A stretch of DNA of 26,580 bases. Origin: an uncultured Burkholderiales bacterium (lineage in GTDB: Bacteria > Pseudomonadota > Gammaproteobacteria > Burkholderiales > Burkholderiaceae_C). The notes below the pieces were generated by a model. The model was not told where the DNA came from. It worked only from the letters and a program-made list of their open reading frames with translations, and searched no databases. Location: NCBI GenBank assembly GCA_903952885.1, contig CAJBHE010000009.1, forward strand, positions 1 to 26,580. Reading direction: 5' to 3'. Each line of letters opens with the position of its first letter. Position 1 is the stretch's first letter. Position numbers and translations under genes: made by a program. Shown piece after piece: positions 14,308 to 21,345 of this stretch.

Positions 14308-15080
14308 ACACGATGTCCGGCTTTGATCTAAAGGGTAAGAAAGGCTTGGTATTGGGCCTAGCCAACGAGCACAGCATTGCGTGGGGTTGTGCGCGTCAAG
14401 CGCAGGCCATGGGCGCAGAAGTGGTGGCATCGTGCCTGAACGACAAAGCCCGCCCGTTTGTCGAACCATTGACCAAGCCCCTTGGCATGGACCTGCAAAC
14501 TTGCAACATTGAAACACCAGATGACTTAGAAAAGTTGGTGGCCTATGCTGCGACCAAACTGGGCCGTTTGGACTTTGTGGTTCACTCCATCGCGTGGGCG
14601 CCGCTGGCCGATTTACATGGCCGCGTGATTGACAGCTCCAGTGTGGGTTTTGCCCGCGCCATGGAGGTGTCGTGCCACTCGTTTGCCACGCTGGCCAAGC
14701 TGTGTGCGCCGCACATGTCGCACGGCGGCAGCATGGTCACCATGTCTTATTTGGGTGCGGATGAAGCCGTGCCCCACTATGGCCTGATGGGGCCGGTGAA
14801 GGCGGCACTTGAGTCGCTGGTGCGCTACATGGCAGTGGAGCTTGGACCCCAAGGCGTGCGCGTGTATGCGGTGTCGCCAGGGCCCATCCCCACGCGCGCG
14901 GCCTCGGGTATTGAAGGCTTTGATGCGCTCATGCAAAGCAACATCGCCAAAGCCCCGCTGGGCCGTTTGGTGACGCTGCAAGAAATTGCCAACCTCAGCA
15001 CCTTCTTATGCACCGATGCCGCCAGCGGCATGACGGGTCAAACCATTTATGTGGATGCTGGCAGCCACGCTGTAAATTGA
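14304..15080 (+). CDS. fabI: Enoyl-ACP reductase FabI-type (short-chain dehydrogenase fold), probable paralog
   Basis: The 258-residue Rossmann-fold protein has the FabI-type nucleotide loop GLANEHSIAWG (18-28) in place of the usual SDR TGxxxGxG, and the FabI catalytic arrangement Y149-x9-Y159-x6-K166 in YLGADEAVPHYGLMGPVK. It ends with GMTGQTIYVDAGSH. FabI reduces trans-2-enoyl-ACP with NAD(P)H in fatty acid elongation. It sits between a Nudix gene (4-nt overlap) and a MaoC-Pta fusion (8-nt gap). The organism may carry another, housekeeping FabI elsewhere; this copy, tied to acyl-phosphate enzymes, may serve a storage or short-chain acyl pathway (inference). Confidence 0.88.
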   Translation: MNTMSGFDLKGKKGLVLGLANEHSIAWGCARQAQAMGAEVVASCLNDKARPFVEPLTKPLGMDLQTCNIETPDDLEKLVAYAATKLGRLDFVVHSIAWAPLADLHGRVIDSSSVGFARAMEVSCHSFATLAKLCAPHMSHGGSMVTMSYLGADEAVPHYGLMGPVKAALESLVRYMAVELGPQGVRVYAVSPGPIPTRAASGIEGFDALMQSNIAKAPLGRLVTLQEIANLSTFLCTDAASGMTGQTIYVDAGSHAVN

Positions 15081-15088
15081 TACGCAAC

Positions 15089-16516
15089 ATGAATGAAATC
15101 ACTGATCTCACCAACGACCCCACAAACGCGTGGCTAGAAAACCACCCCTACGACAGCATCGTGGTGGGGCAAGCGGCACGCTTGGTGCGCACCTTGACCT
15201 TGGCCGACATTCAGGCCTTTGCAGCGGTGTCGGGCGACACCAACCCCGCGCACCTCGACCCCACCTATGCCAACGCCACTTTGTTTCATGGCGTCATTGG
15301 CCACGGCATGTGGGGTGGCTCGCTCATCAGCACTTTGCTGGGCACGGTGTTTCCCGGCCCGGGCACGATTTACCTGGAGCAGAACCTGCACTTCAGCCGC
15401 CCTGTGCGAATTGGCGACACGCTGAATGTGACGGTGACTTGCATCTCCAAACAAGACGACAAAAAAACAGTCGAGCTCGATTGCTTGTTGGTGAACCAAA
15501 AAGGCGATCGCGTTCTCTACGGCGTAGCCAAAGTGATGGCCCCCACCGAAAAGCTGCGCATGCCGCGCATTCCTGCGCCGCACATCAGCCTGTTTGACCC
15601 TGAGCAGCGCCACACCAACTTGCTGGCGCTGGGCGCGCACTTAGAGCCCGTGCGCTGCGGCGTGGTGCACCCGTGTGATGCCGACTCATTGCAAGGCGCG
15701 ATGGACGCCCACCATTCAGGTTTGATTCACGCCGTGCTGATTGCGCCTGAGAACAAGCTGCGCAAGGTGGCGGCCGAAGCTGGCATTGATCTGACGGGCA
15801 TGGAGGTGATTGACGCTTTGCACAGTCACGATGCGGCTGACGTGGCCGCGCAAATGGCGGCCGACAAAAAACTAGAAGCCTTGATGAAAGGCAGCTTGCA
15901 CACGGATGAGTTGATTCACGCCGTGGTGTCGCAAAAAGGGCTGCGCACGGGCCGACGCATGTCGCATGTGTTTCGCTTTGAAGCACCGATGTACCCCAAG
16001 CCGCTGTACATCACCGATGCCGCGTTGAACATCGCGCCCTCCTTGGCCGAGAAAGCCGACATCGTGCAAAACGCGATTGTGTTTGCGCAAATCATGGGCG
16101 TGGCCGTTCCGAAAGTGGCCATTCTCTCGGCTGTTGAAACCGTCAACCCCAACATCCCGTCCACACTCGACGCCGCAGCTTTATGCAAGATGGCGGACCG
16201 TGGGCAAATCAAAGGCGGCTTGCTGGATGGCCCACTCGCGTTTGACAATGCGGTGTCTCGGCACGCAGCTGAGATCAAACACATCGAATCTGCCGTGGCG
16301 GGACAAGCCGACATTTTGGTGGCCCCCGATTTGGAGTCGGGCAACATGATGGCCAAGCAACTCGAGTATTTGGCTGGCGCTTTGGGCGCAGGTGTGGTGT
16401 TAGGCGCGCGCGTGCCGATTGCCCTGACCAGCCGCGCTGACTCAGCCTCTACGCGCAGTGCTTCGGCTTTGTTGGCCAAGCTCGTTGCGCACTACTACCG
16501 CACGCATCCTGCATGA
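15089..16516 (+). CDS. Bifunctional MaoC-type enoyl-CoA hydratase / phosphate acyltransferase (Pta) fusion
   Basis: The 475-residue product has an N-terminal hot-dog MaoC domain (about 22-150) with the hydratase motif SGDTNPAHLD (catalytic D50 and H55) and HGVIGHGM, followed by a Pta/PtbA-type acyltransferase domain (about 175-472) containing VVHPCDADSLQGA, YITDAALNIAP, LDGPLAFDNAVS and LVAPDLESGNMMAKQLEYLA. The first domain hydrates enoyl-CoA; the second exchanges acyl-CoA and phosphate for acyl-phosphate and CoA. The ATG at 15089 is used; an in-frame upstream start at 15008 lies inside fabI and adds Cys/His-rich non-family sequence. The stop overlaps the kinase start (ATGA), so acyl-phosphate would pass directly to the kinase. 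The natural acyl chain (acetyl, propionyl or butyryl) cannot be told from sequence. Confidence 0.9.
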   Translation: MNEITDLTNDPTNAWLENHPYDSIVVGQAARLVRTLTLADIQAFAAVSGDTNPAHLDPTYANATLFHGVIGHGMWGGSLISTLLGTVFPGPGTIYLEQNLHFSRPVRIGDTLNVTVTCISKQDDKKTVELDCLLVNQKGDRVLYGVAKVMAPTEKLRMPRIPAPHISLFDPEQRHTNLLALGAHLEPVRCGVVHPCDADSLQGAMDAHHSGLIHAVLIAPENKLRKVAAEAGIDLTGMEVIDALHSHDAADVAAQMAADKKLEALMKGSLHTDELIHAVVSQKGLRTGRRMSHVFRFEAPMYPKPLYITDAALNIAPSLAEKADIVQNAIVFAQIMGVAVPKVAILSAVETVNPNIPSTLDAAALCKMADRGQIKGGLLDGPLAFDNAVSRHAAEIKHIESAVAGQADILVAPDLESGNMMAKQLEYLAGALGAGVVLGARVPIALTSRADSASTRSASALLAKLVAHYYRTHPA

Positions 16517-17709
16517 GTATTTTGTCTGTCAATGCGGGATCGTCTAGCCTCAAGTTTGCGCTGTATTCCATTCAGGGCGCTAGCACGGATGCTTGCATGG
16601 TCGAGGCCGAAGTCACGGGCAATATCGAAGGCTTAGAGCCTTCGGGCCAGCCGCGCATCAGCTTCTGTGTCAAGGGCCAATCCAAAGAATCAGCGGCTGT
16701 ACAGGTGCAGCCCGCGCAAGATGTGTTTGATGCCGCGCTCAGCACACTCAAAGCTTTGCTGGCCTCGCGCTTTGTGCATTTGCAGGTGCAAGCCATTGCA
16801 CACCGCGTGGTGCATGGTGGTGCTTTTTACAGCGGCAGCGTGCGTGTGACGCCCGAGGTGATGACGCAGCTTGCCACGCTCAATGCACTCGCGCCTCTGC
16901 ACCAGCCGCACAACTTGGCGGGTATCACGGCGTTTGCTGAGTTGTTTCCAGACGTGCCGCAAGTGGCGTGTTTTGACACGGCGTTTCATCGCACCTTGTC
17001 ACCTTTGGAAACCACCTTTGCCATTGACAAAAAGCTCACCGAACAAGGTGTGCGCCGCTTTGGTTTTCATGGCCTGTCTTATCAATACGTGAGCCAAGTG
17101 CTCAAGCGCGAAGTGCCCCGCTCTGCTGGCCGCACGGTGATGGCCCACTTGGGCAATGGGGCCAGTGTGTGCGCCACCACCGACCACCAAAGCCGCGCCA
17201 CCACCATGGGCTTTTCCGCACTCGATGGTTTGATGATGGGCACGCGCAGCGGTGCGCTCGATCCAGGTGTGTTGCTGTATTTGATGGAACAAGGTTGGGA
17301 CCACGACCAAATTCAAAAGCTGCTGTACAAACAAAGTGGCTTACTGGGTGTGTCGGGAGAAAGTGCGGATATGCGTACGTTGCGAGCTTCTAAATCTGAA
17401 GCCGCACGCTTTGCCACCGACTTGTTTGGTCACCGTGTGGTGCGCGAAGTGGGAGCGCTCAGCGCCTGTATTGGTGGCTTGGATGTGTTGGCCTTCACCG
17501 GCGGTATTGGCGAGCACGACGCCGTTTTGCGCCAACAAGTGTGTGAGTCTTTGATTTATCTCGGTGTGCAGGTGGATGCCGCACGCAATGCAAGGGCCAC
17601 CGGCGACAGCTTGGCTTCGATTCACGCCGACAATAGCACCGTTGAGATGTGGGTTATCCCCACCGACGAAGGCCGTGTGGCTGCACAAGACGCTCTGGCG
17701 TTTTTATAA
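16513..17709 (+). CDS. ackA: Acetate (or short-chain acyl) kinase
   Basis: The 398-residue member of the acetokinase family starts MSILSVNAGSSSLKFALY, with the phosphate-binding Asn7 region, and contains HRVVHGG, ACFDTAFHRTL, RRFGFHGLSYQYVS, AHLGNGAS, SALDGLMMGTRSGALDPGV and FTGGIGEHDA, all characteristic. It interconverts acyl-phosphate plus ADP with carboxylate plus ATP. It is coupled by a 4-nt overlap to the MaoC-Pta gene, forming a Pta-Ack pair. Acetate kinase is the best name; propionate or butyrate kinase activity is possible given the hydratase-fused partner. A flavin-reductase-like gene follows after 20 nt. Confidence 0.93.
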   Translation: MSILSVNAGSSSLKFALYSIQGASTDACMVEAEVTGNIEGLEPSGQPRISFCVKGQSKESAAVQVQPAQDVFDAALSTLKALLASRFVHLQVQAIAHRVVHGGAFYSGSVRVTPEVMTQLATLNALAPLHQPHNLAGITAFAELFPDVPQVACFDTAFHRTLSPLETTFAIDKKLTEQGVRRFGFHGLSYQYVSQVLKREVPRSAGRTVMAHLGNGASVCATTDHQSRATTMGFSALDGLMMGTRSGALDPGVLLYLMEQGWDHDQIQKLLYKQSGLLGVSGESADMRTLRASKSEAARFATDLFGHRVVREVGALSACIGGLDVLAFTGGIGEHDAVLRQQVCESLIYLGVQVDAARNARATGDSLASIHADNSTVEMWVIPTDEGRVAAQDALAFL

Positions 17710-17729
17710 AACAAACTTAGAAAGTACGT

Positions 17730-18200
17730 GTGAACATCAAAGACGCCATGAGCTGCTTCACCACCGGCGTGACCGTGGTGACTGCTCACACCCAGGGCCT
17801 TGACTGGGGCATGACCTGCAACTCATTCAACACTGTGTCGCTAGAACCCGCCATGGTGTTGTGGAGTGTGCGCAAAACTTCGGCCAGCCACGAAGCCTTT
17901 GTCACGGCAGGGGGCTACATGGTCAACGTGTTGGGCGCTCAGCAAAAAGACATCGCGCTTAATTTTGCGCAAGGCACACAAGCCCAACGCTTTGCAGATC
18001 AAAACCTGGTCCGCGGCATGAACCAACACCCGCGTTTAGCAAATGTGATTGCTTGGTTTGATTGCCGCATTTCGCAAGTTGTGTCTGCGGGTGACCACGA
18101 CATCTTGATTGGCGAGGTACTCGACTTTGGCGTGCAAGCTGGTCATGGCTTAGCCTATGCACAGCGCACCTTTGGTGTGTTGGCCGCGTTGGATGATTGA
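17730..18200 (+). CDS. Flavin reductase-like domain protein
   Basis: The 156-residue protein begins MNIKDAMSCFTTGVTVVTAH, the hallmark start of the flavin reductase/RutF-HpaC family, and contains GMTCNSFNTVSLEPAMVLWS and YMVNVLGAQQKDIALNFA. These proteins bind FMN and either supply reduced flavin to a monooxygenase or act as FMN oxidoreductases. The start is GTG at 17730, chosen because family members usually include the FRxAM segment before xTGVTVVT; an ATG at 17748 would remove it. No monooxygenase gene is adjacent, so the partner is unknown. It is the last gene before the tRNA. Confidence 0.85.
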   Translation: MNIKDAMSCFTTGVTVVTAHTQGLDWGMTCNSFNTVSLEPAMVLWSVRKTSASHEAFVTAGGYMVNVLGAQQKDIALNFAQGTQAQRFADQNLVRGMNQHPRLANVIAWFDCRISQVVSAGDHDILIGEVLDFGVQAGHGLAYAQRTFGVLAALDD

Positions 18201-18214
18201 TCTAACTTTTCGTC

Positions 18215-18220
18215 TACAAT
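18215..18220 (+). promoter_or_regulatory. Probable -10 element of the tRNA-Met gene
   Basis: TACAAT lies 12 nt before the mature tRNA 5' end, immediately after the flavin-reductase gene. No good -35 at proper spacing is visible: TTGATC at 18197-18202 is too close (12 nt). Confidence 0.45.
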
Positions 18221-18232
18221 ACCGCCCTGATC

Positions 18233-18309
18233 GGTGGTATAGCTCAGTTGGTTAGAGCGCAGCATTCATAATGCTGATGTCGCAGGTTCAAATCCCGCTA
18301 CCACCACCA
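18233..18309 (+). tRNA. tRNA-Met (anticodon CAT), elongator type
   Basis: The 77-nt cloverleaf folds fully: acceptor GGTGGTA (18233-18239) pairs with TACCACC (18299-18305), discriminator A18306, and CCA encoded in the DNA. The D-arm contains AGCTCAGTTGGTTAGAGC, the anticodon stem-loop is CAGCA-TTCATAA-TGCTG with anticodon CAT, and the T-arm contains GGTTCAAATCC. The 5' G1 paired with C72 excludes the bacterial initiator, which has an unpaired C1-A72. A CAT anticodon could also belong to tRNA-Ile2 after lysidine modification, but the CAGCA/TGCTG stem and the acceptor look like elongator Met. Confidence 0.93.
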
Positions 18310-18315
18310 AAAATA

Positions 18316-18347
18316 AAAACCCACAGTCTTTTGGCTGTGGGTTTTTT
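18316..18347 (+). terminator. Rho-independent terminator after tRNA-Met
   Basis: AAAACCCACAG (18316-18326) pairs with CTGTGGGTTTT (18335-18345) around the 8-nt loop TCTTTTGG, followed by a T run reaching 18347. The A-rich upstream arm means it could also work for transcripts from the opposite strand. Confidence 0.92.
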
Positions 18348-18410
18348 CTTGGAATGTCAAAAAACAAACCCAACTGCAGAAGAATTAACTTTCGGTCAAT
18401 GAATCTCTCA

Positions 18411-18431
18411 AAATCTCGAGAAATGAGATTT
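18411..18431. repeat. 7-bp inverted repeat in the leader of the small Cys-rich gene
   Basis: AAATCTC (18411-18417) and GAGATTT (18425-18431) flank a 7-nt spacer. The region 18348-18515 otherwise shows no gene. TATATC at 18435-18440 might be a -10 element, but no matching -35 is clear. Confidence 0.35.
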
Positions 18432-18515
18432 CGTTATATCCTGTTCAACGGAAATGGTAAGGACCGTCGTGTGTTGCGCTTATTTTTTTCACTTTAACGC
18501 TTTGCGGAGAACGCT

Positions 18516-18680
18516 ATGACAGAAGACCCGAGATGTTGCGGAACTGGCACTTGCATCATCAATGAAGATGGATTGTGCTGGTGTGGCCAAAAATGGGACG
18601 GGGAGAAGATGTGTTTTCCAAAGCCCGATGACGCCATCCGTCCGGAAGTCAAAGCATCAGGTGATTCTGGGGATAGCTAA
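18516..18680 (+). CDS. Small Cys-rich protein (54 aa), unknown function
   Basis: An ATG with GGAGA 5 nt upstream (18506-18510) opens a 54-residue frame ending TAA at 18678-18680. The protein begins MTEDPRCCGTGTCIINEDGL and has six cysteines at positions 7, 8, 13, 21, 23 and 33, three tryptophan/aromatic positions around CWCGQKWDG, and an acidic, disordered-looking tail. The CCGTGTC...CWCG layout suggests a metal site or disulfide knot. I recall similar short Cys-rich hypothetical proteins in Burkholderiales but cannot name a function. The strong ribosome-binding site and the clustered cysteines support a real gene despite its size. Confidence 0.72.
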   Translation: MTEDPRCCGTGTCIINEDGLCWCGQKWDGEKMCFPKPDDAIRPEVKASGDSGDS

Positions 18681-18684
18681 AAAA

Positions 18685-19002
18685 TTAACGAAATGCTAGT
18701 AAGTATTGATCGATCAAAAAGACGGTGTATGACACCAAACATAGCAAGCTTAAAAACACGACAAAGACATACCAAGTGAGATTAACTTCCGTGCTTTCGT
18801 AGCTGTGAAGTTGCTGCATCAAGGGTGCTGCGCTTGAAAATTTTTGCCCATTGAAAGTGAACTGAAGTTCGCGCATCGAGAAGGCGACTTTGTATTTTGC
18901 ATACAAGTATTTTTTGTACTCAGGGTTGCTGAGCTGTCTTTCTCGGCGCAGCCATACCTTGGGCTTGTGCTTCTTAGTCAGGGGCCTGTGGTTCTGTGTC
19001 AT
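18685..19002 (-). CDS. Hypothetical protein with one C-terminal membrane helix
   Basis: From the ATG at 19002 this is a 105-residue protein beginning MTQNHRPLTKKHKPKVWLRR. The N-terminal half is strongly basic, followed by a small folded-looking segment (MRELQFTFNGQKFSS) and a hydrophobic helix near the C-terminus (WYVFVVFLSLLCLVSYTVFL), so it is probably C-tail anchored with the basic part in the cytoplasm. Upstream in-frame starts (GTG 19056, ATG 19047) are possible, and no ribosome-binding site clearly decides among them. The stop lies 4 nt from that of the convergent Cys-rich gene. The family is not recognised. Confidence 0.5.
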   Translation of the reverse strand: MTQNHRPLTKKHKPKVWLRRERQLSNPEYKKYLYAKYKVAFSMRELQFTFNGQKFSSAAPLMQQLHSYESTEVNLTWYVFVVFLSLLCLVSYTVFLIDQYLLAFR

Positions 19003-19069
19003 GGGGGCACAAATTTTAAGTCTCAGCTTGCGCAGACTTAATGACATTGTTGCCACTTGGGGCGCGGGG

Positions 19070-19639
19070 TCAGCGGTTCAATGAGCCTCGTGTGCGCTTG
19101 AAGCCCTTGATCAAAAGGCTGGCCAATGCCAGCACCAGGACGGTGCCCACCCAGTCGCCGATGCACATGACCATTTCACTTTGAAGCCAGTTCTCTGTGA
19201 AGCCATTTCTAGCATACCAAATTTGATGCAGGGTGGCGTTGGCAATGGCAAACAGCACTGAAAGTTTGAAGAATTCTGCAGATGTCAAACCTGCAAGCTG
19301 AGGGTTGAGCTGAAGAAAACGAACCGCGATGAAGCGCGATAAGTAAGGCGCTCCCCCACAGATCAAAGATGTCACGATGTTAAACACATGGGTATCTGGC
19401 ATCGATGTGTAGTTGATCACCAGAGACGCCGCCATGATGCCCAAAGCCGCCTCCACTGGTAACACAAGCACCATCAGCAGGCGCAAACCGCTGGGAAGGA
19501 AAACCCAATTGGTGCCGTGTGAAAACTCGGTCCAATTGAACCAATACATGTTGACGTGATAAGCGTAAAAGTACGCTATCGCACATACAAGCACCAACGC
19601 TGCTTGAGTGTGTAGGCCATTTTTTTCTTCAGATTGCAT
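19070..19639 (-). CDS. Multi-pass membrane protein resembling a stand-alone MASE1-type sensory domain
   Basis: The 189-residue protein has about five hydrophobic segments. It contains SHGTNWVFLPSGLRLLMVLV followed by VEAALGIMAASL, a layout similar to MASE1 membrane sensor domains (Trp, then Pro-x-Gly-x-R/A-L, then a hydrophobic helix). MASE1 is usually fused to a diguanylate cyclase or histidine kinase; here the frame ends shortly after the last helix with a basic tail (KGFKRTRGSLNR), so no output domain is present. The assignment is tentative. It is followed by the basic single-helix protein and preceded by the TerC gene 44 nt upstream on the same strand. Confidence 0.6.
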   Translation of the reverse strand: MQSEEKNGLHTQAALVLVCAIAYFYAYHVNMYWFNWTEFSHGTNWVFLPSGLRLLMVLVLPVEAALGIMAASLVINYTSMPDTHVFNIVTSLICGGAPYLSRFIAVRFLQLNPQLAGLTSAEFFKLSVLFAIANATLHQIWYARNGFTENWLQSEMVMCIGDWVGTVLVLALASLLIKGFKRTRGSLNR

Positions 19640-19683
19640 GCCCTCTATTCTAATTTCAAGAAAAAAAGGGGAGTGCAGATGGC

Positions 19684-20421
19684 TCAGGGCTGTTGTTGGT
19701 GCAGCTGAACGACTGTTTTGGCCCGCTTGCGAAAGCGGATGTTGAGCATTTCAACGCCCAATGAAAACGCCATGGCAAAGTAAATGTAGCCCTTGGGAAT
19801 GTGGTGACCCAAGCCCTCGGCCATCAACACCACGCCTACCACTACCAAGAAGGTGAGAGCCAGCATTTTGATGGAGGGGTGGTTGGACACAAAACGGCCT
19901 ATGCTGGATGCAAATGCCATCATCAAGCCCACTGACGCGATGACGGCGGCAATCATGATGGCCACTTCATCTACCATGCCAACCGCTGTGATGATAGAGT
20001 CAAGTGAGAACACCAAGTCAATCAACATGATTTGCAAAATGACCGATGCCATGGTGTTGCCGCCGGCTGTGCGACCGTGCTCTTCTTCGCCCTCAAGCGA
20101 TTGGTGAATTTCACCCGTGCTTTTCCAAATCAGAAAAAGTCCACCCAAAATCAAAATCAAGTCGCGGCCCGAAATGGCTTGGCCAAATGCCGTGAACAAA
20201 GGCTCAACCAAGCCCACGATGACCGACAACAGCAAAAGCAAGCCAATGCGCATGAACATGGCCATGAACAAACCAATGCGTCGCGCAAATTCTCGTTTTT
20301 CAAGAGGAAGTTTGTCCACCAAGATGGAAATGAAGATGATGTTGTCGATGCCAAGCACCAGTTCAAGGGCGGTAAGGGTGGCAAAGGCAATCCACGTTTG
20401 TGGGTCGGTCAAGAGTTCCAT
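19684..20421 (-). CDS. TerC-family integral membrane protein
   Basis: The 245-residue protein has seven or so membrane segments and TerC-family acidic motifs in helices: ELVLGIDN (E20, D26) and DLVFSLDSI. TerC proteins are implicated in metal ion (Mn2+) efflux and metalation of exported proteins, and some in tellurite resistance. There are no other ter genes here, so tellurite resistance should not be assumed. The central cytoplasmic loop is acidic (EGEEEHG). It lies 89 nt downstream of the enoyl-CoA hydratase gene on the same strand. Confidence 0.92.
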   Translation of the reverse strand: MELLTDPQTWIAFATLTALELVLGIDNIIFISILVDKLPLEKREFARRIGLFMAMFMRIGLLLLLSVIVGLVEPLFTAFGQAISGRDLILILGGLFLIWKSTGEIHQSLEGEEEHGRTAGGNTMASVILQIMLIDLVFSLDSIITAVGMVDEVAIMIAAVIASVGLMMAFASSIGRFVSNHPSIKMLALTFLVVVGVVLMAEGLGHHIPKGYIYFAMAFSLGVEMLNIRFRKRAKTVVQLHQQQP

Positions 20422-20510
20422 GCGGTGCTTTCTGATTCAGAACATCACATGGTAGCCATCGCATTAAGGTCCACAAACTGTGGGCATTTATGCGCTTTTC
20501 GCTCGAAGGC

Positions 20511-21290
20511 TTATTGGTTTTTGAATGCCGCGGGGCGCTTATTGACGAACGCGTCCATGCCTTCTTTTTGGTCAGCTGTGGCAAACAAGGCGTGGAAGAG
20601 GCGGCGTTCAAACATCACGCCATCGGCCAAACCACCTTCAAATGCGCGGTTGACCGACTCTTTGGCTGCCATTGCAGCGATTTGCGAGTAGCCGCAAATC
20701 ATCAGTGCTGCGCCCAAGGTTTCTTCCATCAGTTTGTCCAATGGGACGACGCGGCTGACCAGGCCTGAGCGCTCGGCTTCGACTGCGTCCATCATGCGGC
20801 CGGTCAATGCGAGGTCCATCGCTTTAGATTTACCCACGGCGCGTGGCAAACGTTGCGTGCCGCCCGCGCCTGGGATCACGCCGAGTTTGATTTCAGGTTG
20901 GCCAAACTTGGCGTTGTCGGCGGCGATGATGAAGTCGCACATCATCGCCAGTTCACAGCCACCTCCCAAAGCAAAGCCGCTCACGGCAGCGATGACGGGC
21001 TTACGGATGCTGCGGATGGTTTCCCAATCGCGGGTGATGTAGTCGTTCTTGTACACATCTGCAAAGCTGTAGGTGGCCATGGCTCCAATGTCAGCGCCTG
21101 CGGCAAAGGCTTTTTCGCTGCCGGTGATGACCATGCAGCCAATGGCTTCGTTGGCATCAAACTCTTTGAGGGCGTGGCCTAACTCAACCATCAACTGGGC
21201 ATTGAGCGCATTGAGCTGCTTGGGGCGGTTGAGTGTGATGACGCCCACTTGGTCGGCTTCGGTCTGGACGGTGATGAATTCGTAGTTCAT
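20511..21290 (-). CDS. Enoyl-CoA hydratase (crotonase family)
   Basis: From the ATG at 21290 (MNYEFITVQT) the protein has 259 residues, the normal crotonase length. It contains the oxyanion-hole segments AFAAGADIGAM and SGFALGGGCELAM and both catalytic glutamates, E113 in GGCELAM and E133 in GQPEIKLG, followed by IPGAGGTQRLPRAVGK. It should hydrate trans-2-enoyl-CoA in beta-oxidation or aromatic-acid degradation. A start 15 nt upstream (MESYP) is less family-like. It follows the M61 peptidase gene by 55 nt. Substrate chain length cannot be told. Confidence 0.94.
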   Translation of the reverse strand: MNYEFITVQTEADQVGVITLNRPKQLNALNAQLMVELGHALKEFDANEAIGCMVITGSEKAFAAGADIGAMATYSFADVYKNDYITRDWETIRSIRKPVIAAVSGFALGGGCELAMMCDFIIAADNAKFGQPEIKLGVIPGAGGTQRLPRAVGKSKAMDLALTGRMMDAVEAERSGLVSRVVPLDKLMEETLGAALMICGYSQIAAMAAKESVNRAFEGGLADGVMFERRLFHALFATADQKEGMDAFVNKRPAAFKNQ

Positions 21291-21345
21291 GGGGTAACTT
21301 TCCAATGATTGGGCAAAGAGGATGAATTTACTCAGTACATGTCAA

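Noticed and set aside
15008..15088. Upstream start of the MaoC-Pta fusion inside fabI
   Set aside because: The extension reads the fabI 3' end in another frame and is Cys/His-rich; the ATG at 15089 fits the MaoC N-terminus.
18233..18309. tRNA as an integration site for a mobile element
   Set aside because: No duplicate of the tRNA 3' end, integrase or foreign-looking segment is seen downstream; a plain terminator follows.
19684..20421. Tellurite-resistance operon
   Set aside because: Only a TerC-family gene is present; no terA, terB, terD, terE or terZ neighbours.
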